Shown here in pieces: positions 49,257-60,799 of a stretch of 64,000 nucleotides of DNA. Both the position numbers and the translations under genes were made by a program. Source of the stretch: Diphasiastrum complanatum. Taxonomy: Eukaryota > Streptophyta > Lycopodiopsida > Lycopodiales > Lycopodiaceae. The stretch lies in contig MU831840.1 in assembly GCA_029204225.1 (NCBI GenBank), positions 36,001 through 100,000 on the forward strand, read 5' to 3'. The notes under the pieces were generated by a model. It saw nothing but the letters and a program-made list of their open reading frames with translations, was not told where the DNA came from and did not search any database. Position 1 is the stretch's first letter; every line of letters starts with the position of its first letter.

Positions 49257-50346
49257 TGTTACATACCTATGTAACAAGCAGTACTTCAGACCCCTATTGG
49301 TCCATTTAGTGTTAGGGGCTAAATGGCAAGTTACCCTTGGATAAGGGTTACCCTTAGGATTAAGGGTATGTGCCTTTGGATAAAGGCAGGCAAGTGACTA
49401 TACCTTGGTCGGAGGTATGGGGTCACGTGACCCTTGGCTAAGGGCACCCTTAGGATTAAGGGTAGGTGCCTTAGATTAAGGTACTAGTGTCCTTGGTAAC
49501 TCCCCTAGGCTTCTCTCTCTCTCATTGGATGGGCATGGAACTCCATAGTGCACTAGAGGGGTCCATGGGCCATCTATATGAGGAGGAGAGATCTCTCTTG
49601 CTTGCTTTGCTTATGCTCTAGTGTTGCTACTAGTGTGTAGAGTACTTTCTTGTGTGTTTTGATCAAAATTAGTGTTTTTTTGCATAAATGAAGTGTTTGA
49701 AGTTCTGATTTTCATTTTGAAGTTCTGATTTTCAGACCAATAAATCTGAAATTCAGATCTGAAAAGTGAAGTTTTCATCCAAACTTCATTAGTTACACCT
49801 TTCTATCTCCTAGTTTCATGAAAATGGCAATGTAGGAAGGGAATGGTAGCGTAACTTTGTGCATAAAACAAGTTTTGAAGTTTTAATTTTCAGATCTGTA
49901 AATATGAAAATCAGATCTGAAAATTGAAGTTTTCATAGAGCTTCATTAGTTTTCCATTTCTAAACACTAGTTTCATGGATTTGGAGATCTAGAATCGTGA
50001 GAAATGTGAAAATATTGGTTTCTTTTTTAATGACAAATGGACTGGAATTGGAATGGGAACTTTATGTAAACATTAGCTTGGATTAGTTGATTGAAGTTTA
50101 CATAAAGATTTGGTTTTCATTTTTGCTTTCGATTAAGGCAAATGTAGCTTCTTGTTGTTTTTCTCTTAAGCTTGGATTGAGCTTGCAAATAGTAGGCTTG
50201 GATTGAGCTTGCAAATAGTAGGCTTGGATGAGTAGAAGTAAATGCTTTTTATTTGCATTGGATGTAAAAATTAAAGCATTTCAATCATTCTTATTTGAGC
50301 ACTTGATATTGTATTTGCATAATAGGAAAACACACAAGCAACCCCA
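49257..50346 (+). repeat. Probable 5' LTR and leader of gypsy element C
   Basis: The sequence starts with TGTTACATACCTATGTAACA (a near-palindrome). It has repeated CCCTTAGGATTAAGGG phrases at 49350-49470 and a TATA-like CTATATGAGG at about 49574, and precedes a gypsy gag. No primer site was identified, so the LTR/leader boundary is unknown. The leader has two related segments of about 75 bp at about 49717-49792 and 49874-49950 (AGATCTGAAA, GAAGTTTTCAT, CTTCATTAGT). It also has a perfect 26-bp tandem duplication at 50170-50221. Confidence 0.5.
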
Positions 50347-52683
50347 ATGGATCAAACCAATGAAAACCCAACATTTGATCTATCAAACCCATCCAATGTG
50401 GCACAAGCTCTTGAACTTTTATACCAACAAATTCAAGCCACTAATAAACAGCTTCTTGAAACTAGTCAAAGAAACCAAGACTTAGAGTCTAAGTTAGCCA
50501 ATCAAAAGAAGCAAGTAGTTCCACATCCCATAAAAAAGGGGAAGAAGAAAGATAGGAACTTACAAGTGGTAAGTTTTTGGCTAAATGTTTGGAACAATAC
50601 TTTGCCATGAACCAATTCCCTGAATCTGAAAAGTTATCCACTGTCACCACATTCCTTAAAGGAAGAGCCTTAGTTTGGTGGGATGACTTAGTTGCAAAGG
50701 GAAATCAACCTTGTACATGGGACGATTTTTGCAAGCTTTTTAAGGATTATTTTCTACCACTTTTAGATGACTATGAACACTTCCAAAAGTTCAGTCATCT
50801 AACCATGAATAAAGGTTTGGAACAATTTATTCAAGATTTTCATGAGTACCTGAATCCACTTTATAGTGACATTCCACCTAAGGTACAAATGTTAATGTTC
50901 ATTGATGGGTTACCAAAAGATTATCAAGTGGATGTTCGTAGGAACCATCCAAAAACCCTAGAAGGTGCTATTAGGGCTGCAAAATACTTTGATGACTAAT
51001 GAGCAGAAAAAAAGTTTTCAATTTGAGAGGAAGGATAGAAAAGCTGTTAGTGAAACACATCCCAATTCCAACAATCCTAAGAAAACCAAAAAAAAATCTT
51101 TAAAAACCATGAAGGTGGCATTGATAAAGTTGAAGCTCATAAGAAGAACATGTGCTTCAAGTGCAATGGCGAGGGTCACCTTGCATGTGATTGCGTCAAA
51201 AAACAAGCTTCAACCTCACGTAATCTATCTCGAAGTAATGAAATGGATGTTTGTTTCCTTAGTTCTTTAGTTTTTGGACCTAATGACCTAATTTGCAATA
51301 AAGGTGAAGTTAATGATTAAGTTGTTAATGTTCTTTTTAATACGGGATTCACTCATAACTTTATTAATGTAAATTTGGTGCAGACGCTAAACCTTTCTAC
51401 CAGAAAATGTGAGAAAAAATATCGTGTGACAATGGCATCGGGAAGTGATTCTGATTTGATGGATTTTGTCGTTCCTGATGTAGAATTGCACATTCAAGAT
51501 TATTCTGAAAAACTAGAATTCCATGTTATTGCATTAGCTAATGTAGATATTATTCTCGGGCAACAATGGCATTTTGATAAGAAAAAGTCATTGAGAATTA
51601 ATTTTGTTGAAAAATCTTTATCTTTTATGCATGAGAAATCTTTAATTAAGATCAAGGCTAGTTTAAGCGTTGACACTAAAAATGTTAACCCTTATTCTAA
51701 ACAGGCACTTAATTCTATTATGAAGAATTCTAATTTTAAAGTTTATTTGTGTTTTCATAATGATATCATTTGCTGCAATGATGAAGAACTTAACATAAAT
51801 GCCATGAATATACCCAGTGAGAAAACTACAGAATTTGAAGCCTATAATGAACTTAGGCAGGAATTCAATGATGTTTTTTCAAACCTTCCTATAGGTTTAC
51901 CACCAGAAAGGACAGTTGATCATAAATTGACCTAATACCTGGAGCAATTCCAATCGCACAACGTCCTTATAAATGACTGCATCGGAAGAGGCTGAGGTAA
52001 GTAGGCATTAACATGATTACCTGAAAAAGGGGTGGGTACAACCTAGTAAGTCTCCTTGGGCATCACCAGTGGTTCTGGTTGCCAAGAAGGATGGGACTAT
52101 AAGGTTTTGTATCAACTATAAGAAATTGAACAAGGTAACCGTTAAGAATAGATATCCACTGCCGCGGATGGATGATCTAATAGACTATCTTGGTGGTGCA
52201 TGGTACTTTACCAAAATAGATCTAAGATCAGGCTACCATCAGATATGCATTAAGCCAGAAGATATACCAAAAACCGGGTTTCGAACTCGCTTTGGTCACT
52301 ACGAATTTTTGGGGTTGCCTTTTGATTTGACCAATGCACCGGCAACTTTCCAACAGATGAACGATTTGTTCAAGCCATATTTGGGAAGATTCGTAGTGGT
52401 ATTCTTAGATGACATCCTAGTGTTCAGTAAGACTTTGGCGGAACATAAAGAACATCTTAGGATTGTCTTGGACATCCTAAGAAGGGAAAAGCTCTTTGCC
52501 AAGGAGTCCAAGTGTGACTTTTTTGCTAAGGAATTGTCCTACTTGGGGCATAAGATTTCCAAACGGGGAGCGGGATTTGAGGCCAATCGTATCCAGAGGG
52601 TTATTGATTGGCCTATTCTCACCACAATTCGGGAAATCAAGTCTTTCTTGGGGTTTGTCGGATTTTTCCGTCGGCATATTCCC
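50347..52683 (+). pseudogene. Gypsy element C: gag, protease and reverse transcriptase
   Basis: Gag starts MDQTNENPTFDLSNP with a coiled coil. After a shift comes the Gag core at 50577-50999 (LKGRALVWWDDLVAKGN; FLPLLDDYEHF). A zinc knuckle MCFKCNGEGHLACDC lies near 51150 in another frame. The protease reads VLFNTGFTHNFIN at about 51330 (usually VLFDTGSTHNFI) and then DIILGQQWHF. RT (52069 on) has [44 protein letters not shown] (catalytic, intact) and LGFVGFFRRHIP. A stop and shifts near 50560, 51000, 51320 and 51940 break the polyprotein. Homology stops exactly where the LTR of element D begins, so RNase H and integrase are missing here. Confidence 0.9.
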
Positions 52684-53023
52684 TGTTACGAGCACGTAAC
52701 CAGTGCCGAACCCTAGAGAACACAGGAGGTCAGATACCACAGTCAGGGTCGTGTCCAGAGCGTACACGACCAACAGGGCAAGACAGTGTGAGTAGTGTGC
52801 ACCGGCACGGTCCATAGCCATGGCGGGCCTAACACAGCCTAGGGACCCTGTCAACAGGATAGGGCCCCACGTTGGGTCTCGACGTGCAATCGACCACATC
52901 AGTGCCACGTGGCCGACACTTGGTAGTATGCATGCTACCAGTCCTCACACTGGGCTAGGAGGGGCTTGCTCCATATCAGGGAGTAGTAGTGTTTGCCCTA
53001 CTGTGGTGTTAGGATCTCTTACA
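52684..53023 (+). repeat. 5' LTR of gypsy element D
   Basis: Starts TGTTACGAGC at the point where element C's RT frame is broken and ends ...TCTCTTACA, one base before a tRNA-iMet primer site. Length is about 340 bp, with a C/G-rich middle. No second copy is in the window. Confidence 0.75.
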
Positions 53024-53024
53024 C

Positions 53025-53037
53025 TGGTATCAGAACC
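53025..53037 (+). other. Primer-binding site, tRNA-iMet type (element D)
   Basis: TGGTATCAGAACC is complementary to the initiator tRNA-Met 3' end. This primer is usual for chromovirus-type Ty3/gypsy elements. Confidence 0.8.
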
Positions 53038-53498
53038 ATCTCCTTCTTTGGAAGCTTAGTAGCAGCAGTGGAAAAAGTAGATAGAATGCACAGAATCTCT
53101 AAAAATTCTCAGAAATTGTGAGACCAGGGCCAGCGCTGGAGAACCAGTAGTATACTGAGAAAATCTTGGTGCAAACTTCTGCTTTTCAGGTAGGATTTGA
53201 GTCAAATTTGAGGAGCAGGTCCAGCGCTACCAGATCAGACTTTAACTCTGATTTTTGAGTGAAAACTAGTGAGTTTTGAACGGTTTCAGGGTAGAAAGCC
53301 TAGTACAGGTCCAGCGCTCAAGGAGCTCTAACGAAGTCAGATTTATCAAGCGGATTTGACCTTCAAATCGAAGAAAATCGAGCTAGACATGTTGCTGTCC
53401 AATCAGCGAGGGTAGGGACTTGTAAATGCCGGATTTTTCTTGCATTTTTTTTTTTTTGTCTTTACCCGGTTTTTTGGGAGCAAATAAACTTTCAGATA
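53038..53498 (+). other. Leader of element D with a repeated GGTCCAGCGCT phrase; gag absent
   Basis: CAGGTCCAGCGCT or CAGGGCCAGCGCT phrases occur three times (about 53125, 53217, 53304), each after text resembling AATTTGAG or TTTCAGG. No gag frame is visible before the protease remnant, so gag was probably deleted. Confidence 0.6.
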
Positions 53499-55930
53499 AT
53501 GCACCTGGATCGCACAGACATTGTTCTCGGGAGAGATTGGCTCTACAGCTTAGGACCTTCCCTCCACAGAAATTATCGGGTAAACACCCTCAGCTTTCAG
53601 CATAAAGGACGAGAGATCCAGTTGCATGGGGAGCATGATGTCCCCAACAGCCCTATGGTCTGCAGTTCAGAGCTCTGTCAGCTAATCGGAGACGACGACC
53701 ATCAAGTATTCTTATGTGACTTTCAGTTTATTCCAGAAGTTTCTATTTCCAATTCTTTATTAGAACTTTGTTGTCTAAATTTAAAGATGTTTTTCCTGAA
53801 GATTTAGCACATGGTTTACGACCTAGCAAAGAGGTAGATCATGTAATAAACCTAGTACCAGGTACAGCACCTGTTTCTAAACCTCCGTATCAGGTTAGCC
53901 AAACAGTAGGCTGTTAACAGACTATCTTGGGAAAGGCCAAATTCAGACCAGTAGTTCACCATGGGCCTCACCAGTCCTTTTGGTGAAAAGAAAGAGGGGT
54001 CTATGCGTCTTTGCATAGATTACAGAGCCCTCAATAAAGCCACAATTAAGAATAAATATGCCTCGGGCAGACGAGTTGTTTGATCAACTCGACGGGGCTA
54101 AGTTTTTCAATAAAATAGACCTAAGATCGGGATATCATCAAGTCCGTATAAAGTCGGAAGATGGCCCGAAAGCTTTATGCTAAGAAACCTAAGTGTGAAT
54201 TCTTCGTTGAAGAAGTAGCTTATTTGGGTCACATTATCTCGGCAGATGGGATTAAGATGGACCCCAGTAAGGTTAAAGCCATGCTCAGTTGGCTGGGACC
54301 TCGGAATATTTTAGAGCTTCAGATCTTTCTTGGTTTGGCGGGATATTACAGACGATTTGTCAAGGAATATGCTCAGATAGCAGTTCCATGACAAATCTTC
54401 TTAAGGGGAACTTGGAAGGGAAAGGAGTTCATTTGGGAGTCCGCACAGCAGGAGAGCTTTGATGCTCTCAAAACAGCTTTAGCTACAGCACCAGTTTTAA
54501 AAGTCATCGACCCCAATAAGTCATTTGTGGTCGAAACATATGCTAGCGACTTTGCAGTTGGTGTTGTACTAACTCAGAGTGGACGACCAGTTGCGTTCGA
54601 GAGTAAAAAACTCGAGCCAGCACAGACTAGGTATAGTGCCTATGAAAAGGAACTCTTTTCCATAGTTCATGCCCTTAAGTCTTGGAGGCATTATGTATGG
54701 TGCCAACTTTGAGGTCCTGACATACCATGAAAGTCTCAGATACCTTTGCAATCAACCTGAGCTCAGAGGTCAAAAAGCTCGGTGGGCTGAGTTAATGCAA
54801 GAGTTTGATATGTCTATCAGATATAGACGGGGGTAATTCAACACAGTAACAAATGCACTTAGTAGAATGCCCATGATAAACGAGCTGAGTTTTACTCAGA
54901 TTCGTAGTGAGTTACTCGAGTCCTTGAGAGGGAAGTGCCAGCATGATGCATTCTTCTCTACTATCTGGAACTCAGTCAAAGCAGACAGCCACAGACTCTA
55001 GAACCAATTCTCGGGGGTGCCAGTTCATCCAAGAATACGGCAGCTTCCGTTGAGGATGATGATGAGTCCGAGTATACGTCAGATGACGTTGAGGACTCTG
55101 AGCCTGTATTACCCAACCAAACCCCAGTGGTTAAGGGTCAATTGACTCAAGGATTCAAATGGAAACAGTATTCCATTCAGAATGAGTACTTGCTCTATAG
55201 AGATAGAGTATGTGTCCCCAATTCAGAGGATTATAGGTAGCAGGTCCTATATGAGTGTCATGACAGTCCTAGTGCAGGGCACCTAGGCATTCAAAAGACC
55301 TATGAGCTTCTTCGTAGGCAATTTTTTTGGCCCAGTATGAAAAAGGACGTCCAACAATATGTAACCAGTTGCCAGAAATGTCAAGTAAATAAAGCGGAGC
55401 GTTTAAAGGCAGGAGGGTTGTTACAGCCCTTAGATATACCAGTTGGTAAATGGGAGAGTATCTCCATGGATTTTATAGTATGCCTGCCTAAAACCCAAAA
55501 GGGTAATGACGCTATATGGGTCACAGTTGACCATTTAACCAAAATGGCTCACTTTATTCCGACCAAAACAACCGTTAGAGCTCCAGAGTTAGCGAGGTTG
55601 TTTGTAGAGGGGCTATTTAAATTGTACGGTCTACCTTTCGGCATAGTCAACGACCGGGCCAATAAGTTTAATGGAAATTTTTGGAGGGCAGTATTCCATC
55701 ATCTCCATACTAAACTTAATATGAGTACTACCAACCATATGATCAAACAGAAAGAGTAAATCAAAGCTGGAGGATATGCTTCATGCATACGTCAGCAAAC
55801 TAATTGGGAGGAGTATCTCTTGATATTAGAGTTTGCTTATAACAGTACCAAACATTCAGCTATGGGGGATACAGCCCATTTATGGTGATGTACGGTTTTC
55901 AGCCAGGCTCACCCACAGCTATAGGGTTAC
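53499..55930 (+). pseudogene. Gypsy element D: protease end, RT remnant, RNase H, integrase
   Basis: The protease tail contains DIVLGRDWLYSLGP (53510). RT is partial: [11 protein letters not shown] and [18 protein letters not shown] (about 53955-54060), then [20 protein letters not shown] joined directly to [20 protein letters not shown]. The palm section with the catalytic FLDD is therefore deleted. RNase H follows (ASDFAVGVVLTQ, KLEPAQTRYSAYEKELFSIV). Integrase has the HHCC finger (HDSPSAGHLGIQKTYELL... CQKCQ), SMDFIVCLPKTQKGND with the first catalytic Asp, and IVNDRANKF with the second. After a frameshift near 55735 comes YDQTERVNQ with the Glu. Homology ends by about 55910. Confidence 0.88.
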
Positions 55931-55944
55931 CTCATTTTCTCTCA

Positions 55945-56098
55945 ACTTCTCTCAGAACCCAAATGTTCACTACTTTGTGTTGCTAGAAGTCTCTACTTGC
56001 ATATTTTTCCTAATCATCATCGATCATAATTGTAGTTTCTACTTTCAAAATGCCCAAGGGTCTGAACATCTACAGTCAACCTGACTAGTAATAGTCAA
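55945..56098 (+). repeat. Dispersed repeat, copy 2 (partner at 46869)
   Basis: Matches 46869-47045 in order: TTCACTACTTTGTGTTGCTA, then AATCATCATCGAT, ACTTTCAAAATG, then AGTCAACCTGACTAGTAATA. It lies just downstream of the PUB gene end and just after element D. Confidence 0.75.
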
Positions 56099-56197
56099 CA
56101 TCTATACTAGTGATGGTCGCATCACAGAGCTCCGGTTGAAACACATCCATCTCTCATGGGAGAAGGGTGTGTCTTATGTGATGATTGCTGCAATGTG

Positions 56198-59100
56198 TTA
56201 GATTTCCCATTCATGCATCTGCTTACTTCTTTTAGACATTAATAGCTGCTCATTAAAAAAAAATAACCAGAGTGGGTTTTACTTTCTGAAAACAAATCAA
56301 CAAAAAAGTAGTATCCACCTTCTCTTTTGCACGTGCAGTTCCTGATTGAGAAAGTACATGCAAGGGAGGAATAACATCTTCTTGAAGGACCATGGCTCGA
56401 TGTCGACTACTGCTCGTGCACAAATGCAACAAGGCTGCTGCAGCATTTTCCTTACCCCTCTGAGATCCAGCCTCAACTACTTCCACAAGAGCAGGAATAC
56501 CTCCTTCTTCACCAATGGAAACCCTGCCCTCAGAAATTGTTGCTAAATTAGCCAAGACAGCCACGGCCTTGTCTACCATTCCAGCTGCAGGTTCAGTCAT
56601 AAGCTTCACTAGTGGCCTTACTGCACCTGCTCGCACAATTTTGCCCTTATTTTCATGGAAAATTGAAAGATTGAATAAAGCTGTTGCTGCATCTTTTTTC
56701 CCTCTTGGAGTCCCATTGATAAGCAGTTGCACAAGGGGTGGGATTGCACCTGAAGCCCCAATCAAAACCTTGTTTTCATCCATTACTGACAAACTGAACA
56801 ATGTGGCAGCAGCATTCTCCTTTGCTTCTGATGTGCCAACTTCCAGTACCGTGACAAGTGGGTCAATTGCCCCAGCTGCTGCAATTTCGGACTTATTGTT
56901 GTCATTTATTGAAAGGTTTAGCAGTGCAGTTACAGCATTTTCCTGAGTTTGTAGATCAGTAGATGTCAACAATGTGACAAGAGGCTGTATAGCTCCAGCA
57001 TAAGAAATCAAAATTCGATTCTCCATATTGTACTTTGCAAGAAGCCTTAGTTCTGCTGCAGCATTCCTCTGGATTTCTTCTGAGCTTGAGTGCAAGTCCT
57101 TCACAAAACCCTCAATGACAGCATGAACATTCCCATTAGGCAGGAACGAACTATCAGGGCCCTGAGTTGGCTGAACTGCTAAGCTCTTAGTTTGTTCTGT
57201 GCTTTCCTTCCTTTGGGAATCGTAGTTCTTCTCCTGTGACCTAGCCTGCAACCCATACTTTTCACTATGTGCATGACTGCGTGCTGCTGCAGCTATCATC
57301 CTTTCTAACTCTCCAGAAAGTTCACCATGGCACGGTGAAGATCCGCTCAAACTTTGGGCAACTTTTTCCACATTAGATTCACGAGGCACATGCTCTCGCA
57401 TACCTTCCAAGTGTGAAGAATCACTCGGCACAGAAGTGACGCAATTATGTCCAGATTCTCGTTCCAATAATTGAGAACCATCACAACTTTTTGCATGAGC
57501 TCTGTTATGACTGCCAGTAAAAACTTGGGAGGGACCTTCTTCCTCCCCAACACTACTCAGTGTAGCCACTCCATTGTCATGATCTGCAAGTCCTGATGCT
57601 TTCAATTTGGTATTGCTCATTGTGGAAGGTGGCCTGCTACTAAGTGCAGAAGTATCAGTGGCACAAGCAAATGAATCTCTGGTTTCAGAGGCATCCTGAG
57701 ATGTCAGCACCTCTTCTTTGGAGGCGAGTTTTGAAGGAACAGGTTCAGATGGTGGCAAGGAAACATGCGTCCTCAGTTTTGCAGGCTCAGGTAAAGGTAC
57801 ATCATTTGCCTCACACCAATTTGTTATCAAAGCTTTGACAGTATAATTGGGTATGAGGTTGGTATGAGCTAGTATTTGCCTGGTCTTTGGACAAGTTGTG
57901 TTTCCTTGATCCAACCACTGTTGTATGTAAGCCCTCTCATAGGTTTGTCCAGATGCAACAATGACAGGATCTGCCATTAACTCTAAAGAAAGAGGGCACC
58001 TAAAATCTGGAGGAATAGATATTCCTCTCACATCTGTCTGTGAATTTTTGTTCTCTCCTTTTACTTCAAGCATTTTTGATAACAAAGAGATCACACGGTC
58101 AATATAATCTTCCTCCATTTTGTCCTTTGCCAACCTGGCATGCTCCTTCTCCTTCTCCAAGGCATCTACTTCCCTAAAAAGAGCATCATTGGATCGGATA
58201 TCAACCTTGTCAAAAAGTCTTTGCAGCCTTTCAAGACTGGTCCTTTGGCCTTCTCTTTGATCCCGCATGAGAGCTTCGATCTCCTCAGAGAACCGCTCGT
58301 CAGATATGTCAACCATATACCTTGCTCTTTTCAGTTCTTGCAAGCAACGCTCTGCCTGGACAACATAAATAGCAGCATATATGGCAGTTGTGAGACATTA
58401 TAGAAGAAGTAGAAATACTGCGACCTTGTCCCTGCTATCACTGCTACGGCACTGACAATAACTTCGTAGAAACTACCCGTTGAAAGCAAGCTTTCATCTC
58501 ATTTGAGATCTTGGAATGAAGAAAGACACGGTGCACTAATGCACATACAAAGAAGACAGGCAGTATGAATTCCGGGTCCGAAAGCTTCAAGAATGCATAT
58601 GAGAACAAAATTACAAACATTCAATAACATCCCCCCCATATACCATGAGAAAACGTAACTGTCCAAAACTACGATGAAACTATGCAAATTCTACACAGTT
58701 TGGAGATAGAAGCAGTATGACTTACCTGAATACGACTGTGATCTGAAAGGTGAAGCAGACCCAAGCGTAAAGTATTAAGGGCTTGCTCTGTTTCAAAAGT
58801 GATGTTCTGGAAAACTGTAATAATCTGATAACTCCGTAAAATCTACACCCACAAAGATCCTCAAAACGTTGGCGTGCCACACAAATAGATCAGGTTGAAT
58901 AAATCAATTATACAGGATACCTAATGCAGAAGATAGTTCGAGCTTACCATGTACACTTTACTTCCTTTTCCACAACATCTTTCGATCAAATTGGTGCAAT
59001 CTTCCAAAGCACGTTCCAGTAACTCCACGGAATCTATTGCAGCTTCCGTCCAAGTAACTTTTGCATCTCGAACTTCTTCCAAAAATGGTTTCAAAGGTTT

Positions 59101-59214
59101 TAAGCAGGCTACGAAGGTTTGAGAATTTGTTCTCTGAAGCTTTGTCTTCTCCCCCAATCCAATTAAAACCTGGACTCTCTGTAGCACGTTGACAAGAATA
59201 GTACGTGGATCCAT
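56198..59214 (-). CDS. U-box / ARM-repeat E3 ubiquitin ligase, PUB4-like
   Basis: Exons on the minus strand: 58948-59214, 58726-58842, 56319-58355 and a probable small last exon 56198-56248. All introns are GT-AG (105, 370 and 70 bp). The predicted product is about 823 residues, close to the size I recall for Arabidopsis PUB4. The N-terminal U-box-associated helical domain occupies residues 1-230. The U-box is at about 240-313 (IPPDFRCPLSLELMADPVIV, SGQTYERAYIQQWL, CPKTRQ), then a Ser-rich linker. ARM repeats cover about 542-807 (repeated AVTALLNLS and GAIPPLVQLL types). U-box proteins recruit E2 enzymes and ARM repeats bind substrates. The last exon was chosen because the family ends in a short basic tail after ...AKEK and this exon gives QLLMSKRSKQ. 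Reading through instead ends at 56253 with an unlike tail. The start is the ATG at 59214; a 5' UTR intron upstream is possible. The gene appears intact. Confidence 0.93.
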
Positions 59215-60300
59215 CACTTCTCTGGATCATACGCATGAGTTGTGCATATAGATCTCAACAGCCACGAAACCAAGACCACTCCTTGGCCTAAAAACTATGA
59301 TCTGCCAGAAAAGGCATCCACATTCAAACATTGGACATAAAACCTTTATAAAACAAGTGAAAGGTGATTAGGCGTATGTCCGAGAAACCAAAAAATCTTG
59401 ACACTTCACGAAAGCAACGAAGAAAAACACTAGCATTCATTCAAGAATGCCATCATGGAGAGAAAGTCATTTTAATAAAGGCAACAGTAGAAACGCCAAG
59501 CCAAAACGGAGATGCTGACTATAATGTCACACATTTATGAACAAAACGTACCTTCTGACAGTGAAGGCTACAAAAATGAGCTCCCTTACCAGAAAAATCA
59601 AAACAGACAGAACCTAGAAACAATTAGATGATCAACAAGAGTGCATTCTAACACTTACATTCTCAGATGCAGGCTGCTCCGAAGACCTATCTGACCCTAC
59701 CAGTAAAACGAGATATCAAGAATCGCTCAGTTTTTGCTTCTTACGCTCAAATCAACCGCCGAGGGTTTCATCAGAATGTCCTTAGAATCCATCAAGGTGA
59801 AACTCAGCCATTCCTATCAGATATCTTGGCTAATATCAACTTCAGCAGCACGATTTCGTTTGTACTAAACCACTTAATCGCCGTTTCTTGCTACCTTAAA
59901 AAAATCAACAGGGTATGTTCCCAAGAAATGCAAAGGAATTTGTCGTGCACAGGAAGAGCCAAGGCAGTAAAATCCCGAGTCCTGACTCGTTCTCGCTCCT
60001 TCCTCGGAGGGATGAAGAATCTCAAGAGCTCATGGGCAGCAGCGCATCACAGAAAACGAGACGGAGAAGAGGGGATTATTCCCTGCCTGTCACAGAAGAG
60101 TGGGATCTGTGCCCTCTCATCCTCAACATATCCAAAACAAAAAGAACAAAACACTCCACTCCTCCTCCTCCTCCTCCCTCTTCCTCCTCTTCTTCTTCTT
60201 CTTCTTCTTCTTCTTCTTCTGCGATGGCGATGGCGATGGCGATGGCGAAGCCTAGCCAAGCCGGTCGTCACGACAGACAAAGAAGATGAGGGAGCTTAAT
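59215..60300. other. Upstream region of the PUB gene, probable 5' UTR, with simple repeats
   Basis: No protein frame on either strand looks real. On the minus strand this is immediately upstream of the PUB start. The CAG just before AGAAGTGATGG could be the acceptor of a 5' UTR intron. The (GAA)n/(GGA)n tract read on the minus strand at 60157-60220 is of a kind common in plant 5' UTRs. The transcription start is not identified. Confidence 0.45.
60157..60249. repeat. (TCC)n, (TTC)n and (GCGATG)n simple repeats
   Basis: A TCC run grades into a TTC run (to about 60220), followed by four to five units of the hexamer GCGATG to 60249. The long Ser- or Arg-rich frames here are products of the repeats. 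Confidence 0.95.
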
Positions 60301-60337
60301 GGCCCGGCAAATTTTCGTTCCACCACTTAGATTCTCT

Positions 60338-60788
60338 CCACGTGGTGCACTGCCACTTGGCGCGTATCTGATGGCTAATAGTGGCAGAATCTTAACGTCT
60401 GTGATATAATCGGACGGTGGAGAGCTTGAAGGCGTCGGTGTCGTGAAGATACGAGGACATGCAAGCAGACGGAGAGTTCCTCCGAGAAGCAGTAACGCAA
60501 AGTCGAGACACGTACTAGGGAGCAATACTATACACAGACCGTTTAGATTTTGACACGTGTCTACGTGCCACTTGGAAACTTTTCCATGGCCAATTTTTTG
60601 TAACGTGGCATCATCTGAACGTTTGTGGCCAAATCTAACGGTGTGAGCCTTTAAGTCATCCAGTGCTGATAAGATACGTAAAGAAGACCGACGCAGGAAG
60701 AAGCGGAGATGCCTCATCACGGGACAAAACTTACAAGCACGACACCTTTGACGACTAGGATTGTGCCACGTGGCATAATGCCACGTGG
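60338..60788 (-). promoter_or_regulatory. Cluster of CACGTG (G-box) elements in the probable PUB promoter
   Basis: CCACGTGG occurs at 60338, GACACGTGTC at 60552, GCCACGTGGC at 60765 and CCACGTGG at 60781. Additional ACGTG cores (for example TACGTGCC at about 60562, AACGTGGC at 60603 and 60811) lie between them. CACGTG is the binding core of plant bZIP and bHLH factors and is typical of ABA- and light-responsive promoters. The cluster is about 1.1-1.6 kb upstream of the PUB start codon. Assignment to PUB rather than to an unseen gene on the other side is inference. Confidence 0.5.
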
Positions 60789-60799
60789 GGATGGTCCAA

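Noticed and set aside
56346-57838. Plus-strand frames over the PUB exon
   Set aside because: They are shadows of the well-supported minus-strand U-box/ARM coding sequence.
59667-60299. Open frames of 124-210 residues on the plus strand, Ser-, Leu- or Arg-rich at the end
   Set aside because: Their length comes from the TCC/TTC and GCGATG simple repeats, with no family signature. They lie antisense to the likely 5' UTR of the PUB gene.
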